Below, one piece after another: positions 24,653-35,123 of a DNA stretch of 64,000 nt. The stretch is from Actinomadura harenae (GTDB lineage: Bacteria; Actinomycetota; Actinomycetes; Streptosporangiales; Streptosporangiaceae): assembly GCF_003696215.1 (NCBI RefSeq), contig NZ_RFFG01000007.1:90260-154259 (forward strand), given 5' to 3'. A program made the translations under genes and the position numbers. The first letter of the stretch is position 1, and the number at the start of each line of letters is the position of its first letter. The notes beneath the pieces were generated by a model, which saw only the letters and a program-made list of their open reading frames with translations, did no database searches and was not told where the DNA came from.

Positions 24653-27600
24653 GTGTACCTGAAGACCCTGACCCTGCGCGGGTTCAAGTCGTTCGCGTCG
24701 TCCACCACCCTGAAGTTCGAGCCCGGGATCACCGCCGTGGTCGGCCCGAACGGGTCCGGCAAGTCCAATGTCGTGGACGCGCTCGCCTGGGTGATGGGCG
24801 AGCAGGGGGCCAAGTCGCTGCGCGGCGGCAAGATGGAGGACGTGATCTTCGCGGGCACCGCGAACCGTCCGCCGCTGGGCCGCGCCGAGGTCGTGCTGAC
24901 CATCGACAACTCCGACGGCGCCCTGCCGATCGACTACACCGAGGTCACCATCAGCCGGCTGATGTTCCGGTCCGGCCAGTCGGAGTACGCGATCAACGGC
25001 GACTCCTGCCGGCTGCTGGACATCCAGGAGCTGCTGTCGGACTCCGGCATCGGCCGCGAGATGCACGTGATCATCGGGCAGGGCCAGCTGGACCGGGTGC
25101 TGCACGCCGGGTCGGAGGGCCGCCGCGCGGTGATCGAGGAGGCCGCGGGCGTCCTGAAGCACCGCAAGCGCAAGGAGAAGGCGCTGCGGAAGCTGGACGC
25201 GATGCAGGCCAACCTCACCCGCGTCCAGGACCTGGTCGGCGAGCTGCGCCGCCAGCTCAAGCCGCTCGGACGGCAGGCCGAGATCGCCCGCCGCGCCGCC
25301 GTCATCCAGGCCGACCTGCGCGACGCGCGGCTGCGGCTGCTGGCCGACGACCTGGTCACGCTGCGGACGAGGCTGGAGCGCGAGGCCGCCGACGAGGCGC
25401 AGATCCGCGGGCGGCGCGTCGAGACCGAGCGGGCGCTCGCCGAGGCGCAGGAACGCGAGGGCGTGCTGGAGGCGGAGGAGGCCGAGCAGGCCCCGAAGCT
25501 GGCGCTCGTCCAGGACACCTGGTACCAGCTGTCGTCGCTGAAGGAGCGGCTGCGCGGCGTCGCCGACCTGGCCGCCGAGCGGCACCGGAACGCGGCCGAG
25601 GCGCGCGACGAGGAGCGCCGGGGCCGCGACCCCGAGGACATGGAGCGCGAGGCCGCCGAGATCCGCGAGCAGGAGGACATGCTCCGCGAGGCTCTCGAGG
25701 AGGCCCAGGACGGCCTGGACGAGGCCGTGCGCGAACGGTCCGACGCGGAGGAGGGCCTGAACAGCGAGGAGCGCCGCCTCCAGTCCGCCGCGCGCGCCGC
25801 CGCCGACCGCCGCGAGGAGCTGGCCCGGCTGCGCGGACGTGTCGAGGCGCTCCGAAGCAAGGCGCAGGCCGGGCAGTCGGAGATCGGCCGCCTGTCGGCC
25901 GCGCGCGCCGACGCCGAGCAGCGCGCCGCGACCGCACGGACCGAGTTCGAGGCGTTCGAGGCCGAGGTCGTCGAGGACCCGGCGCTCGCCGCCGAGCACG
26001 ACGCCGCCCAGGAGCTGCTGGACGCCGCGAAGGAGACCACCGAGACCGCCCGCGCCGCCGTGGACGTCCCGCGCCAGGCGCTGAAGGAGGCGCGCGCCGC
26101 GGTGTCGGCCGCCCGGTCCGCCGACCAGGCCGCGCAGAAGCGCGTGACCGCCCTCCAGGCCCGCATCGAGGCCCTGAACCTGACGCTCGCGTCGGCCGCG
26201 GACGGCGGTGAGGCGCTGCTCGCGTCCGGGCTGGACGGCGTCCTCGGCACGGTCGCGTCGCTGCTGACCGTCCGCCCGGGGTACGAGACGGCCGTCGCCG
26301 CGGCGCTCGGCGACGCCACCCAGGCGATCGCCGTCGGCTCGCTCGACACGGCCGAGGCCGCGCTGACGCTGCTGCGCGCGAAGGACGCGGGACGCGCCGG
26401 GCTGCTCGTCGGTGGTTCGGGCGTGCCCGACGCGTTCGACCGGATTCCGGGCGTCGACTACGCGATCGACGCGGTGACCGTCCCGGACGCGGTGCGTCCC
26501 GCGATGGAGTTCCTGCTGCGGGACGTCGCGGTCGCCGACGACGTGACGTCCGCGGCCAAGCTCGTCCGGACCCATCCGTCGCTGCGCGTCGTGTCCGGCG
26601 ACGGCGACCTCGTGGGCGCGCACTGGGCGCAGGGCGGCGGCGCGGACGGCGGGCAGTCGATCCTTCGGATGCGCGCCACGCTGGACGAGGCCACCGCCGA
26701 CCTGGAGGCCGCCGAGACCGCCGCCGAGCGCAGCGCCGACGACCTCACGGAGACGACCGAGGCCGAGCAGCAGGCGCAGCTCTCCCTGGACGCGTCGCAG
26801 GTCGCGGTGGGGGAGGCCCAGGCCGTTGTCAACGCCGCCCAGGCGGAGCTCGACCGCATTCGCGCGCGCGTGCGCGAGGTCGAGTCACAGGCCGCACAGG
26901 AGGCGAAGCGCGCAGCGCGGCTGGAGGCGGACGTCCGGGCCGCGAGTGGCGAGGTCGAGCGGCTGGGCAAGGCGCTCGACGCGGCCGCCGAGTCCCGCGA
27001 GGCGGACCTCCAGGCCGCCGAGGACCTCGCGATGCGGCTGGAGGAGGCCGAGGAGGCCGCCAACGTCGCCGACGAGGTCGGCGAGGACACGTCCGCGCGC
27101 GACGAGTTGTCCGCGCGCGTGCAGGAGCTGCGCTCGTCCGAGATGGAGGCGCGGCTGACGGTCCGCACGGCCGAGGAGCGCGTCCAGGCCATCTCCGGAC
27201 GCGCCGACGCCCTCGAACACGGAGCCCGCCGCGAGCGCGAGGAGCGCGCCCGCGCGGCCCGCCGCCGCGCCCGCCGCGAGCAGCAGGCGAAGATCGCCGA
27301 GGCGGTGCACCAGGGGTCGCTGGCCGCGCTGGCGCGCATCGAGCACTCGCTCGCCGCGGCCGTCACGCAGCGCGAGGCGGCCGAGGAGGCGCGCGCCGCC
27401 CGCGAGTCGGAGCTCCGGGTGATCCGGACGCAGGTGCGCGAGCTGTCGTCGATGCTGGAACGCCTGGTCAACGTCGTCCACGGCAACGAGGTCGCGCGCG
27501 CCGAGCAGCGTCTGCGGCTGGAGCAGCTGGAGCAGCGCGCGCTGGAGGAGTTCGGCCTCGAGGTCGACGCGCTGGTCGGCGAGTACGGGCCCGACCAGGA

Positions 27601-28330
27601 CGTCCCGCCGGGTCCGGAGGCGGCCGAGGACGCCAGGCCGCTGCCGTACGACCGTCCCACGCAGGAGAAGCGGGCGAAGAAGGCCGAGCGCGAGCTGAAC
27701 CAGCTCGGCAAGATCAACCCGCTCGCGCTGGAGGAGTTCGCGGCGCTGGAGGAGCGGCACGCGTTCCTGACCTCGCAGCTGGAGGACCTCAAGAAGACCC
27801 GCCGTGACCTGCTGCTGGTCGTCAAGGAGGTGGACGACCGGGTGCAGCAGGTGTTCGCGTCCGCCTACGCCGACACCGAGCGCGAGTTCGAGCGGATCTT
27901 CGCGCGGCTGTTCCCCGGCGGCGAGGGCAGCCTGTCGCTCACCGAGCCCGACGACATGCTCACCACGGGCGTCGAGGTCTCGGCCCGTCCGCCCGGCAAG
28001 AAGGTCAAGCGGCTGTCGCTGCTGTCCGGCGGCGAGCGGTCGCTGGTCGCGATCGCGTTCCTCGTCGCGGTGTTCAAGGCCCGCCCGTCCCCGTTCTACG
28101 TCCTGGACGAGGTGGAGGCGGCGCTCGACGACACCAACACCCAGCGGCTCATCAGGGTCTTCGAGGAGCTGCGCGAGTCGTCCCAGCTCATCGTCATCAC
28201 CCACCAGAAGCGGACGATGGAGGGCGCGGACGCCCTCTACGGCGTGTCGATGCGGGGCGACGGCGTCACGCAGGTGGTCAGCCAGCGCCTCGTCCGCGAC
28301 GAACCGGAGCCCGCCCCCGCGCCCGTCTAG
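24653..28330 (+). CDS. smc: chromosome segregation ATPase SMC
   Basis: A 1225-residue SMC protein. Walker A GPNGSGKSN (Lys37) is in the N-terminal head. Two long coiled coils surround a hinge at roughly residues 510-650 (LDGVLGTVASLLTV ... SLRVVSGDGDLVGAHW). The C-terminal head has the signature LLSGGERSLVAIA and Walker B FYVLDEVEAALDD. It compacts and segregates chromosomes with ScpA/ScpB. GTG 24653 is chosen because it gives the conserved YLKTLTLRGFKSFAS start; a 15-residue longer version from 24608 is possible. Confidence 0.97.
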   Translation: MYLKTLTLRGFKSFASSTTLKFEPGITAVVGPNGSGKSNVVDALAWVMGEQGAKSLRGGKMEDVIFAGTANRPPLGRAEVVLTIDNSDGALPIDYTEVTISRLMFRSGQSEYAINGDSCRLLDIQELLSDSGIGREMHVIIGQGQLDRVLHAGSEGRRAVIEEAAGVLKHRKRKEKALRKLDAMQANLTRVQDLVGELRRQLKPLGRQAEIARRAAVIQADLRDARLRLLADDLVTLRTRLEREAADEAQIRGRRVETERALAEAQEREGVLEAEEAEQAPKLALVQDTWYQLSSLKERLRGVADLAAERHRNAAEARDEERRGRDPEDMEREAAEIREQEDMLREALEEAQDGLDEAVRERSDAEEGLNSEERRLQSAARAAADRREELARLRGRVEALRSKAQAGQSEIGRLSAARADAEQRAATARTEFEAFEAEVVEDPALAAEHDAAQELLDAAKETTETARAAVDVPRQALKEARAAVSAARSADQAAQKRVTALQARIEALNLTLASAADGGEALLASGLDGVLGTVASLLTVRPGYETAVAAALGDATQAIAVGSLDTAEAALTLLRAKDAGRAGLLVGGSGVPDAFDRIPGVDYAIDAVTVPDAVRPAMEFLLRDVAVADDVTSAAKLVRTHPSLRVVSGDGDLVGAHWAQGGGADGGQSILRMRATLDEATADLEAAETAAERSADDLTETTEAEQQAQLSLDASQVAVGEAQAVVNAAQAELDRIRARVREVESQAAQEAKRAARLEADVRAASGEVERLGKALDAAAESREADLQAAEDLAMRLEEAEEAANVADEVGEDTSARDELSARVQELRSSEMEARLTVRTAEERVQAISGRADALEHGARREREERARAARRRARREQQAKIAEAVHQGSLAALARIEHSLAAAVTQREAAEEARAARESELRVIRTQVRELSSMLERLVNVVHGNEVARAEQRLRLEQLEQRALEEFGLEVDALVGEYGPDQDVPPGPEAAEDARPLPYDRPTQEKRAKKAERELNQLGKINPLALEEFAALEERHAFLTSQLEDLKKTRRDLLLVVKEVDDRVQQVFASAYADTEREFERIFARLFPGGEGSLSLTEPDDMLTTGVEVSARPPGKKVKRLSLLSGGERSLVAIAFLVAVFKARPSPFYVLDEVEAALDDTNTQRLIRVFEELRESSQLIVITHQKRTMEGADALYGVSMRGDGVTQVVSQRLVRDEPEPAPAPV

Positions 28331-28454
28331 ATCCGGTCAAGTGGTGCATAAACCTCAGTGATCTGGGTGGACTTTGCCTGCGGATGGTTTTCTTTCCCGA
28401 GAATCGAGGAACCGGGGGAGGCGCGATCTAGGCCGGACTCCGTAACGTCCTAAC

Positions 28455-29330
28455 GTGGCCATGCGGCTCCGATCACTGATCATCGCCGTCATCATTCCGG
28501 CCGTGTTCCTCGCGCCCGGTGGTCACTGCCGAGGTCCGGAACAGGGCCGGCAGGACGGCTCGTCCTCACCCCCGAGCAAGGGGACGGGCCGTTCGCCGGG
28601 GAGACCGGCGCCTCCGTGGCGTCCACCGCACGGACGCCCGGCCACGGCCGCCTACCGGTTCCACTGGGGCAGGCCGGTCGCGTCCGACGACTTCCGTGGG
28701 GAGCGGCTCGACCGACGCGCCTGGGAGGTCTACGACGGCCCAGGTCAGGACGGCAAAGGACACCGCAGCCCCCGCGCGGTCGGCGTCCGGAACGGCGTCC
28801 TCACGATCACCGGACGCCCGGACGGCACGACCGGCGGCGTGGCCTGGAAACGCGGTTCGCAGCACACCGGCCGCTGGGAGGCCCGCGTCCGGATGTCCCG
28901 GGCCTCCGCCGCCTACCACCCCGTCCTCCTGCTGTGGCCTACGCGCGCACGCGGGGGAAACGCCCCGAACGGCGGTGGCGGCGAGGTGGACTGGCTGGAG
29001 GTCGCCGACAACGGCACCCGCCGGACCGCGGAGTTCTTCCTGCACTACGGCTCCACGCGCAAGGACCAGCAGGTTTCCGGTCAGGTCCACGTCGACCTGA
29101 CCCGCTGGCACGCGTTCGCCGTCGAATGGACGAACACCTGGGTCAGCGGCTTCGTGGACGGCAGGCGCTGGTTCCACACCACCCGCCGCGACGCCCTGCC
29201 GCACGGGCGGATGGGGCAGACGATCCAGCTCGACTGGTTCCCGCGAGACGCTCGCCACACCGCGCGCGGTATCAGGAGGAACGCCCCCGCGACGCTCCAG
29301 GTCGACTGGATCCGCATGTATCGGCGCTGA
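28455..29330 (+). CDS. secreted GH16-like glycoside hydrolase
   Basis: A 291-residue protein. An N-terminal hydrophobic segment (about residues 6-20) acts as a signal or anchor and is followed by a Pro/Gly-rich linker to about residue 60. The rest is a jelly-roll domain with the GH16 active-site pattern ExDxxE, seen as GGEVDWLEVADNG, and surrounding strands such as WEARVRMS and HAFAVEWT. GH16 enzymes cut beta-glucans and galactans; the specificity here is unknown. The start is GTG 28455 or ATG 28461. TAACGT at 28443 and the lack of a ribosome site suggest a leaderless message. It interrupts the usual smc-ftsY neighbourhood. Confidence 0.78.
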   Translation: MAMRLRSLIIAVIIPAVFLAPGGHCRGPEQGRQDGSSSPPSKGTGRSPGRPAPPWRPPHGRPATAAYRFHWGRPVASDDFRGERLDRRAWEVYDGPGQDGKGHRSPRAVGVRNGVLTITGRPDGTTGGVAWKRGSQHTGRWEARVRMSRASAAYHPVLLLWPTRARGGNAPNGGGGEVDWLEVADNGTRRTAEFFLHYGSTRKDQQVSGQVHVDLTRWHAFAVEWTNTWVSGFVDGRRWFHTTRRDALPHGRMGQTIQLDWFPRDARHTARGIRRNAPATLQVDWIRMYRR

Positions 29331-29402
29331 CGGGACTGAAAGGCGTCCCATCCGGCGCTGCGGTACGGGGCATCGGCGGCCGTCTGGAAAACTGGACCCG
29401 CT

Positions 29403-30563
29403 ATGGAATACGTGATCCTCATCGCCGGGCTGGCCGTCCTCGCGTTGATCGTGGGCGGCGTGATGTTCTTGCGGCCCGGCCGCCGCAAGCCCCAAGCTCC
29501 CGTCGAACCAGCGGAGCGGCCCGACATCCAGGCAGGCGCGACCACCACCGCGCCGCCGGAGGAGGATCAGGCCGCCCCGACGGTGGAACGGGCCCCACCG
29601 GCGCCCGCCGCGCCGCCCAAGCCGGAGATCGAGGTCCCGCCGCCGTCCGCCGGCCGGCTGGTCCGGCTGCGCGCCCGGCTCGCCCGGTCCCAGAACACCT
29701 TCGGCAAGACGCTGCTCGGCCTCCTGTCCCGCGACCATCTCGACGACGACGCGTGGGACGAGATCGAGGACACCCTGATCGGCGCCGACATCGGCGTCTC
29801 GGTGGCCCGTCAGATCACCGACGACCTGCGCACCCGCGTCCAGGTGCTCGGCAGCCGCACGCCCGCGGAGGTCCGCGCCCTGCTGCACGAGGAGCTGGTC
29901 AAGCAGATCGGCCCCGACCTCGACCGCTCGCTCCACACCCAGCGGCACGGCGAGAAGCCCGCCGTGCTCATGGTCGTCGGCGTCAACGGCACCGGCAAGA
30001 CCACCACGACCGGCAAGCTCGCCCGCGTCCTGGTCGGGGACGGCCAGACCGTCGTCCTCGGCGCGGCCGACACCTTCCGCGCCGCCGCCGCCGACCAGCT
30101 GCAGACCTGGGGCGAGCGGGTCGGCGCGCAGGTCGTCCGCAAGGACGAGGGCGCCGACCCGGCCTCGGTCGCGTTCGACGCGGTCAAGCAGGGCATCGAC
30201 GCCAAGGTCGACACGGTGATCATCGACACCGCCGGCCGGCTGCACACCAAGACCGGCCTCATGGACGAGCTCGGCAAGGTCAAGCGGGTCGTGGAGAAGC
30301 AGGCCGCGGTCGACGAGGTGCTGCTCGTCCTCGACGCCACCACCGGCCAGAACGGCATGCAGCAGGCCCGCGTGTTCGCCGAGGTCGTCAACATCACCGG
30401 CATCGCGCTGACCAAGCTGGACGGCACCGCCAAGGGCGGCATCGTCGTCCAGGTGCAGCGCGAGCTGGGCGTCCCGGTCAAGCTCGTCGGCCTCGGCGAG
30501 GGCCCGGACGACCTGGCCCCGTTCGAGCCCGGCGCGTTCGTGGACGCCATCCTCGGCGACTGA
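29403..30563 (+). CDS. ftsY: signal recognition particle receptor FtsY
   Basis: A 386-residue SRP GTPase. It has an N-terminal membrane segment (residues about 3-23), then a Pro/Ala/Glu-rich linker, the N domain and the G domain. GTPase motifs are GVNGTGKTTT (G1), DTFRAAAADQL, DTAGRLHT (G3), TKLDGTAKGG (G4 and nearby), and GLGEGPDDL near the end. It docks ribosome-SRP complexes to the Sec translocon; its partner Ffh is encoded five kilobases downstream. The N-terminal membrane anchor is typical of actinobacterial FtsY. Confidence 0.96.
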   Translation: MEYVILIAGLAVLALIVGGVMFLRPGRRKPQAPVEPAERPDIQAGATTTAPPEEDQAAPTVERAPPAPAAPPKPEIEVPPPSAGRLVRLRARLARSQNTFGKTLLGLLSRDHLDDDAWDEIEDTLIGADIGVSVARQITDDLRTRVQVLGSRTPAEVRALLHEELVKQIGPDLDRSLHTQRHGEKPAVLMVVGVNGTGKTTTTGKLARVLVGDGQTVVLGAADTFRAAAADQLQTWGERVGAQVVRKDEGADPASVAFDAVKQGIDAKVDTVIIDTAGRLHTKTGLMDELGKVKRVVEKQAAVDEVLLVLDATTGQNGMQQARVFAEVVNITGIALTKLDGTAKGGIVVQVQRELGVPVKLVGLGEGPDDLAPFEPGAFVDAILGD

Positions 30564-30635
30564 TCGTCCATGGGGCTCCGCCGGCCTTCCGGCGGAGACC
30601 CACCGGCGGATCGTCCGCCGTCCCGTCACGACACC

Positions 30636-30670
30636 AGACCCCACCGGTCACCCGACCGGTGGGGTCTTTC
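30636..30670 (+). terminator. ftsY: terminator after ftsY
   Basis: Perfect 13-bp stem AGACCCCACCGGT / ACCGGTGGGGTCT with a six-base loop, then TTTC. Confidence 0.85.
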
Positions 30671-30688
30671 GTAGGGAAAGGGCTGGCG

Positions 30689-30804
30689 GAAACGCTCGAA
30701 ACCCCTGTCCTAACCGGGCAGTCGGTGAGGATTCCGAAACACCCGCGCAACACGCCGCGACGGGGTTTCACACCGCCGAAACACGGGAGCCGAACAGGCG
30801 AAAC
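30689..30804 (+). promoter_or_regulatory. GlnR-like binding boxes upstream of amtB
   Basis: Two sites match the GlnR pattern of a GTnAC-like half, six bases, then GAAAC: GTGAG-N6-GAAAC at 30725-30740 and TTCAC-N6-GAAAC at 30767-30782. Three more GAAAC pentamers lie at 30689, 30698 and 30800. amtB-glnK-glnD operons of Streptomyces and mycobacteria are activated by GlnR under nitrogen limitation, so the same control is likely here. The remaining sequence between ftsY and amtB holds the terminator only. Confidence 0.6.
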
Positions 30805-30864
30805 GGCCGCGCCGGAATCTTTTGCCCAGTCCACGTTCCCGGTCGAGGAGGGGCATCCCCCGAG

Positions 30865-32552
<1,688 letters not shown>

Positions 32553-32560
32553 GCCGCCGC

Positions 32561-35017
32561 GTGCCCCTCACCCAGGAAGGGCCCGAACCCGCTCCCGCCG
32601 TTGCCGCGCCCGGTGCTCCGGCCGGGTCCGCGCCCCGGGTCCGGGTGGCCCTGGCCGCCGCCAGGGCCACCCGTGGCTCCGACCTCGACAAGCGCCTGAC
32701 CAGGCTCTTCTCCGAGGCGACGGAAGGGAGGCCGTCCGCGGGTCCGGCCGATGTGGCGCTGGTCGCGGTCGGGAGCCACGCGCGGCGCGAGCTGACGCCC
32801 GGCGGCGACCTCGACCTGGTGCTCCTGCACCGCGGACGCGGCGACGTCGCGGAGATCGCCGACCGGATCTGGTACCCGATCTGGGACGCCGGGCTGCGGC
32901 TCGACCACTCGGTCCGGACCGTCCAGGAGGCGCGGACGGTCGCCCGCGACGACATGAAGGCCGCGCTCGGCCTGCTCGCGCCGCGCCGCGTCGCCGGTGA
33001 CCGCGCGCTCGTGGACGAGGTCCGCGCGGCCGTCCTCGCCGACTGGCGGGTGGACGCGCGGCGGCGGCTCGCCGAGCTCGGCGCCCTCTGCCGGGAACGC
33101 TGGGACGCCCAGGGCGAGCTGGCGTTCCTTCTGGAGGGCGACCTGAAGGAGGCGCGCGGCGGGCTCCGCGACGTGGAGGTCATGAACGCCGTCGCCGCGT
33201 CCTGGGTGGCCCCCGCGCCCGACGGACGGGTCCGCGAGGCCCACGACCTGCTGCTGGACGTCCGGCACGCGCTGCACGCGACCACCGGCCGCCCGTCCGA
33301 CCGGCTCGTCCTCCAAGAGCAGGAGGCCGTCGCCACGGCACTCGGCATGCTCGACGCCGACGTCCTGCTCCGCGCGGTCGCCACGGCCGCCCGGACGATC
33401 ACCCACGCCGACGACCAGGTCCGGAGGCGCGTCGACCGGTTCACCCGCCCCCGCACGGGACGCGCCGGACGCGCCGGACCCCGGCGGCGCCCCGTCGGCG
33501 ACGGCGCCGTCGAGCAGGACGGCGAGGTCGTCCTCGCCCGCGGCGCCGACCTGGCGGACCCAGCGCTGGTCCTCCGCGTCGCCGCGTCCGCCGCGCAGAA
33601 CGGCCTGCCCCTCGCTCCCGCGACCGTGCACACGCTCGCCGAGCGCGCCGCCCTGCCCGGCGCGCCGTGGCCGCCGGAGGCCCGCGACGCCCTGATCGCG
33701 CTGCTGGGAGCGGGTCCCGCCGCCATCGGCGTCTGGGAGGCCCTCGACCAGGTCGGCCTGGTCGTCCGGCTGCTGCCCGACTGGGAGCGTGTCCGGAACC
33801 GGCCGCAGCGCAACCCCGTGCACCGCTTCACCGTGGACCGCCACCTCGTCGAGACCGCCGCCGGGGCCGCCGCGCTGACCCGCGAGGTCGCCCGCCCCGA
33901 CCTGCTGCTCGCCGGCGCGCTCCTGCACGACATCGGCAAGGGCTGGCCCGGTGACCACTCGGTCTGCGGCGCGGTCGTGGCGCGCGACGCCGCCGCCCGG
34001 ATGGGCTTCCCACCGGGCGACGCGCGGGTGCTGGAGACCGTCGTCCGGCACCATCTCCTGCTGCCCGAGACCGCGACCCGCCGCGACATCGACGACCCCA
34101 GGACGATCGAGACCGTCCTGGCCGCCGCCCGCCAGGCCCCGGGGAGGGAGCGCGACGTCCTCGAACTGCTCGCCGCCCTCGCGATCGCGGACGGCCAGGC
34201 CACCGGCCCCGCCGCCTGGGGCTCCTGGAAGGCCCGCCTCGTGGCCGAACTGGCCCGGCGCGCGCTGATGTCGCTCGCGGGCGGGACGCTGCCGCCCGCG
34301 CCGTCCCTGGGCCCGGAAACCCTGGCCCTGGCCAGGCACGACGGCGCGGCCGTCCGGGTCCAGGGCTCCCGGATCATGATCGTCGCACCCGACCGTCCGG
34401 GCCTGCTCTGGCGGGCGGCGGGCGTCCTGGCCCTGCACCGCCTCGCCGTCCGGACGGCGAGGACCGTCTCCGCGACCGGCCCGAAGGCCGAAGCGGAGGG
34501 AACCGCCGTGACGCCGACCACCATGACGCCGACCTCTGTGAGCCCGACCCCTGTGACGCCGACCACCATGACACCGACCGCCGTGCTCGACTTCACGGCC
34601 GTCCCGGAGTTCGGCGATCCGCCCGACCCGGCCGCGCTGGAGTCCGATCTCCGCCGCATGCTGGCCGGGCGGCTCGACGTCGCCGACCGCCTCGAACGCC
34701 GGGCCCGGTCCGTCCGGATCCGGCCCGGAGCGGCCGTCCCGCCGCCGCGCGTCACGATCGTCCCCGACGCGTCGGAGAGCGCGACCGTCGTCGAGGTCCG
34801 CGCCCACGACCGCCCCGGCCTGCTGTGGCGCGTCGGCCAGGCGCTCGGCGAATGCGGCCTCCAGGTGATCGCCGCCCGCGTCGACACCCTGGGCGCCGAG
34901 GCCGTCGACGCCTTCTACGTCGTGGACGCCGAGGGCCTCCCCCTCCCCGCCGGCCACCGTCCGCCGGGGAAGTCCGCCGCGTCCGTCCGCGACCACGTCC
35001 TGGCGTCCCTGCACTGA
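32561..35017 (+). CDS. glnD: PII adenylyl/uridylyltransferase GlnD
   Basis: An 818-residue bifunctional enzyme that modifies and de-modifies the PII protein. The nucleotidyltransferase core is near residue 65-90 (VAVGSHARRELTPGGDLDLV, with the DxD metal site), the HD phosphohydrolase domain is near residue 450 (LLHDIGKGWPGDHS), and two ACT domains sense glutamine (APDRPGLLWRAAG and AHDRPGLLWRVGQ). The first ACT domain is interrupted by five tandem five-residue repeats of the VTPTT type. GTG 32561 lacks a clear ribosome site; it may be translated by coupling to glnK. Confidence 0.95.
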   Translation: MPLTQEGPEPAPAVAAPGAPAGSAPRVRVALAAARATRGSDLDKRLTRLFSEATEGRPSAGPADVALVAVGSHARRELTPGGDLDLVLLHRGRGDVAEIADRIWYPIWDAGLRLDHSVRTVQEARTVARDDMKAALGLLAPRRVAGDRALVDEVRAAVLADWRVDARRRLAELGALCRERWDAQGELAFLLEGDLKEARGGLRDVEVMNAVAASWVAPAPDGRVREAHDLLLDVRHALHATTGRPSDRLVLQEQEAVATALGMLDADVLLRAVATAARTITHADDQVRRRVDRFTRPRTGRAGRAGPRRRPVGDGAVEQDGEVVLARGADLADPALVLRVAASAAQNGLPLAPATVHTLAERAALPGAPWPPEARDALIALLGAGPAAIGVWEALDQVGLVVRLLPDWERVRNRPQRNPVHRFTVDRHLVETAAGAAALTREVARPDLLLAGALLHDIGKGWPGDHSVCGAVVARDAAARMGFPPGDARVLETVVRHHLLLPETATRRDIDDPRTIETVLAAARQAPGRERDVLELLAALAIADGQATGPAAWGSWKARLVAELARRALMSLAGGTLPPAPSLGPETLALARHDGAAVRVQGSRIMIVAPDRPGLLWRAAGVLALHRLAVRTARTVSATGPKAEAEGTAVTPTTMTPTSVSPTPVTPTTMTPTAVLDFTAVPEFGDPPDPAALESDLRRMLAGRLDVADRLERRARSVRIRPGAAVPPPRVTIVPDASESATVVEVRAHDRPGLLWRVGQALGECGLQVIAARVDTLGAEAVDAFYVVDAEGLPLPAGHRPPGKSAASVRDHVLASLH
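34508..34582 (+). repeat. glnD: five 15-bp in-frame repeats inside glnD
   Basis: Units encode VTPTT, MTPTS, VSPTP, VTPTT and MTPTA. The array lies in a loop of the first ACT domain and keeps reading frame. Confidence 0.9.
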
Positions 35018-35123
35018 TCACGACAGGCCGGACAAGTCCGAAATTCGGACAGGGCGGGACCCGGCGCGTGACCCGATAGTCTGATAGGCGATCCCACGAA
35101 GCTTTCCAAGGACGGGTCCACAC

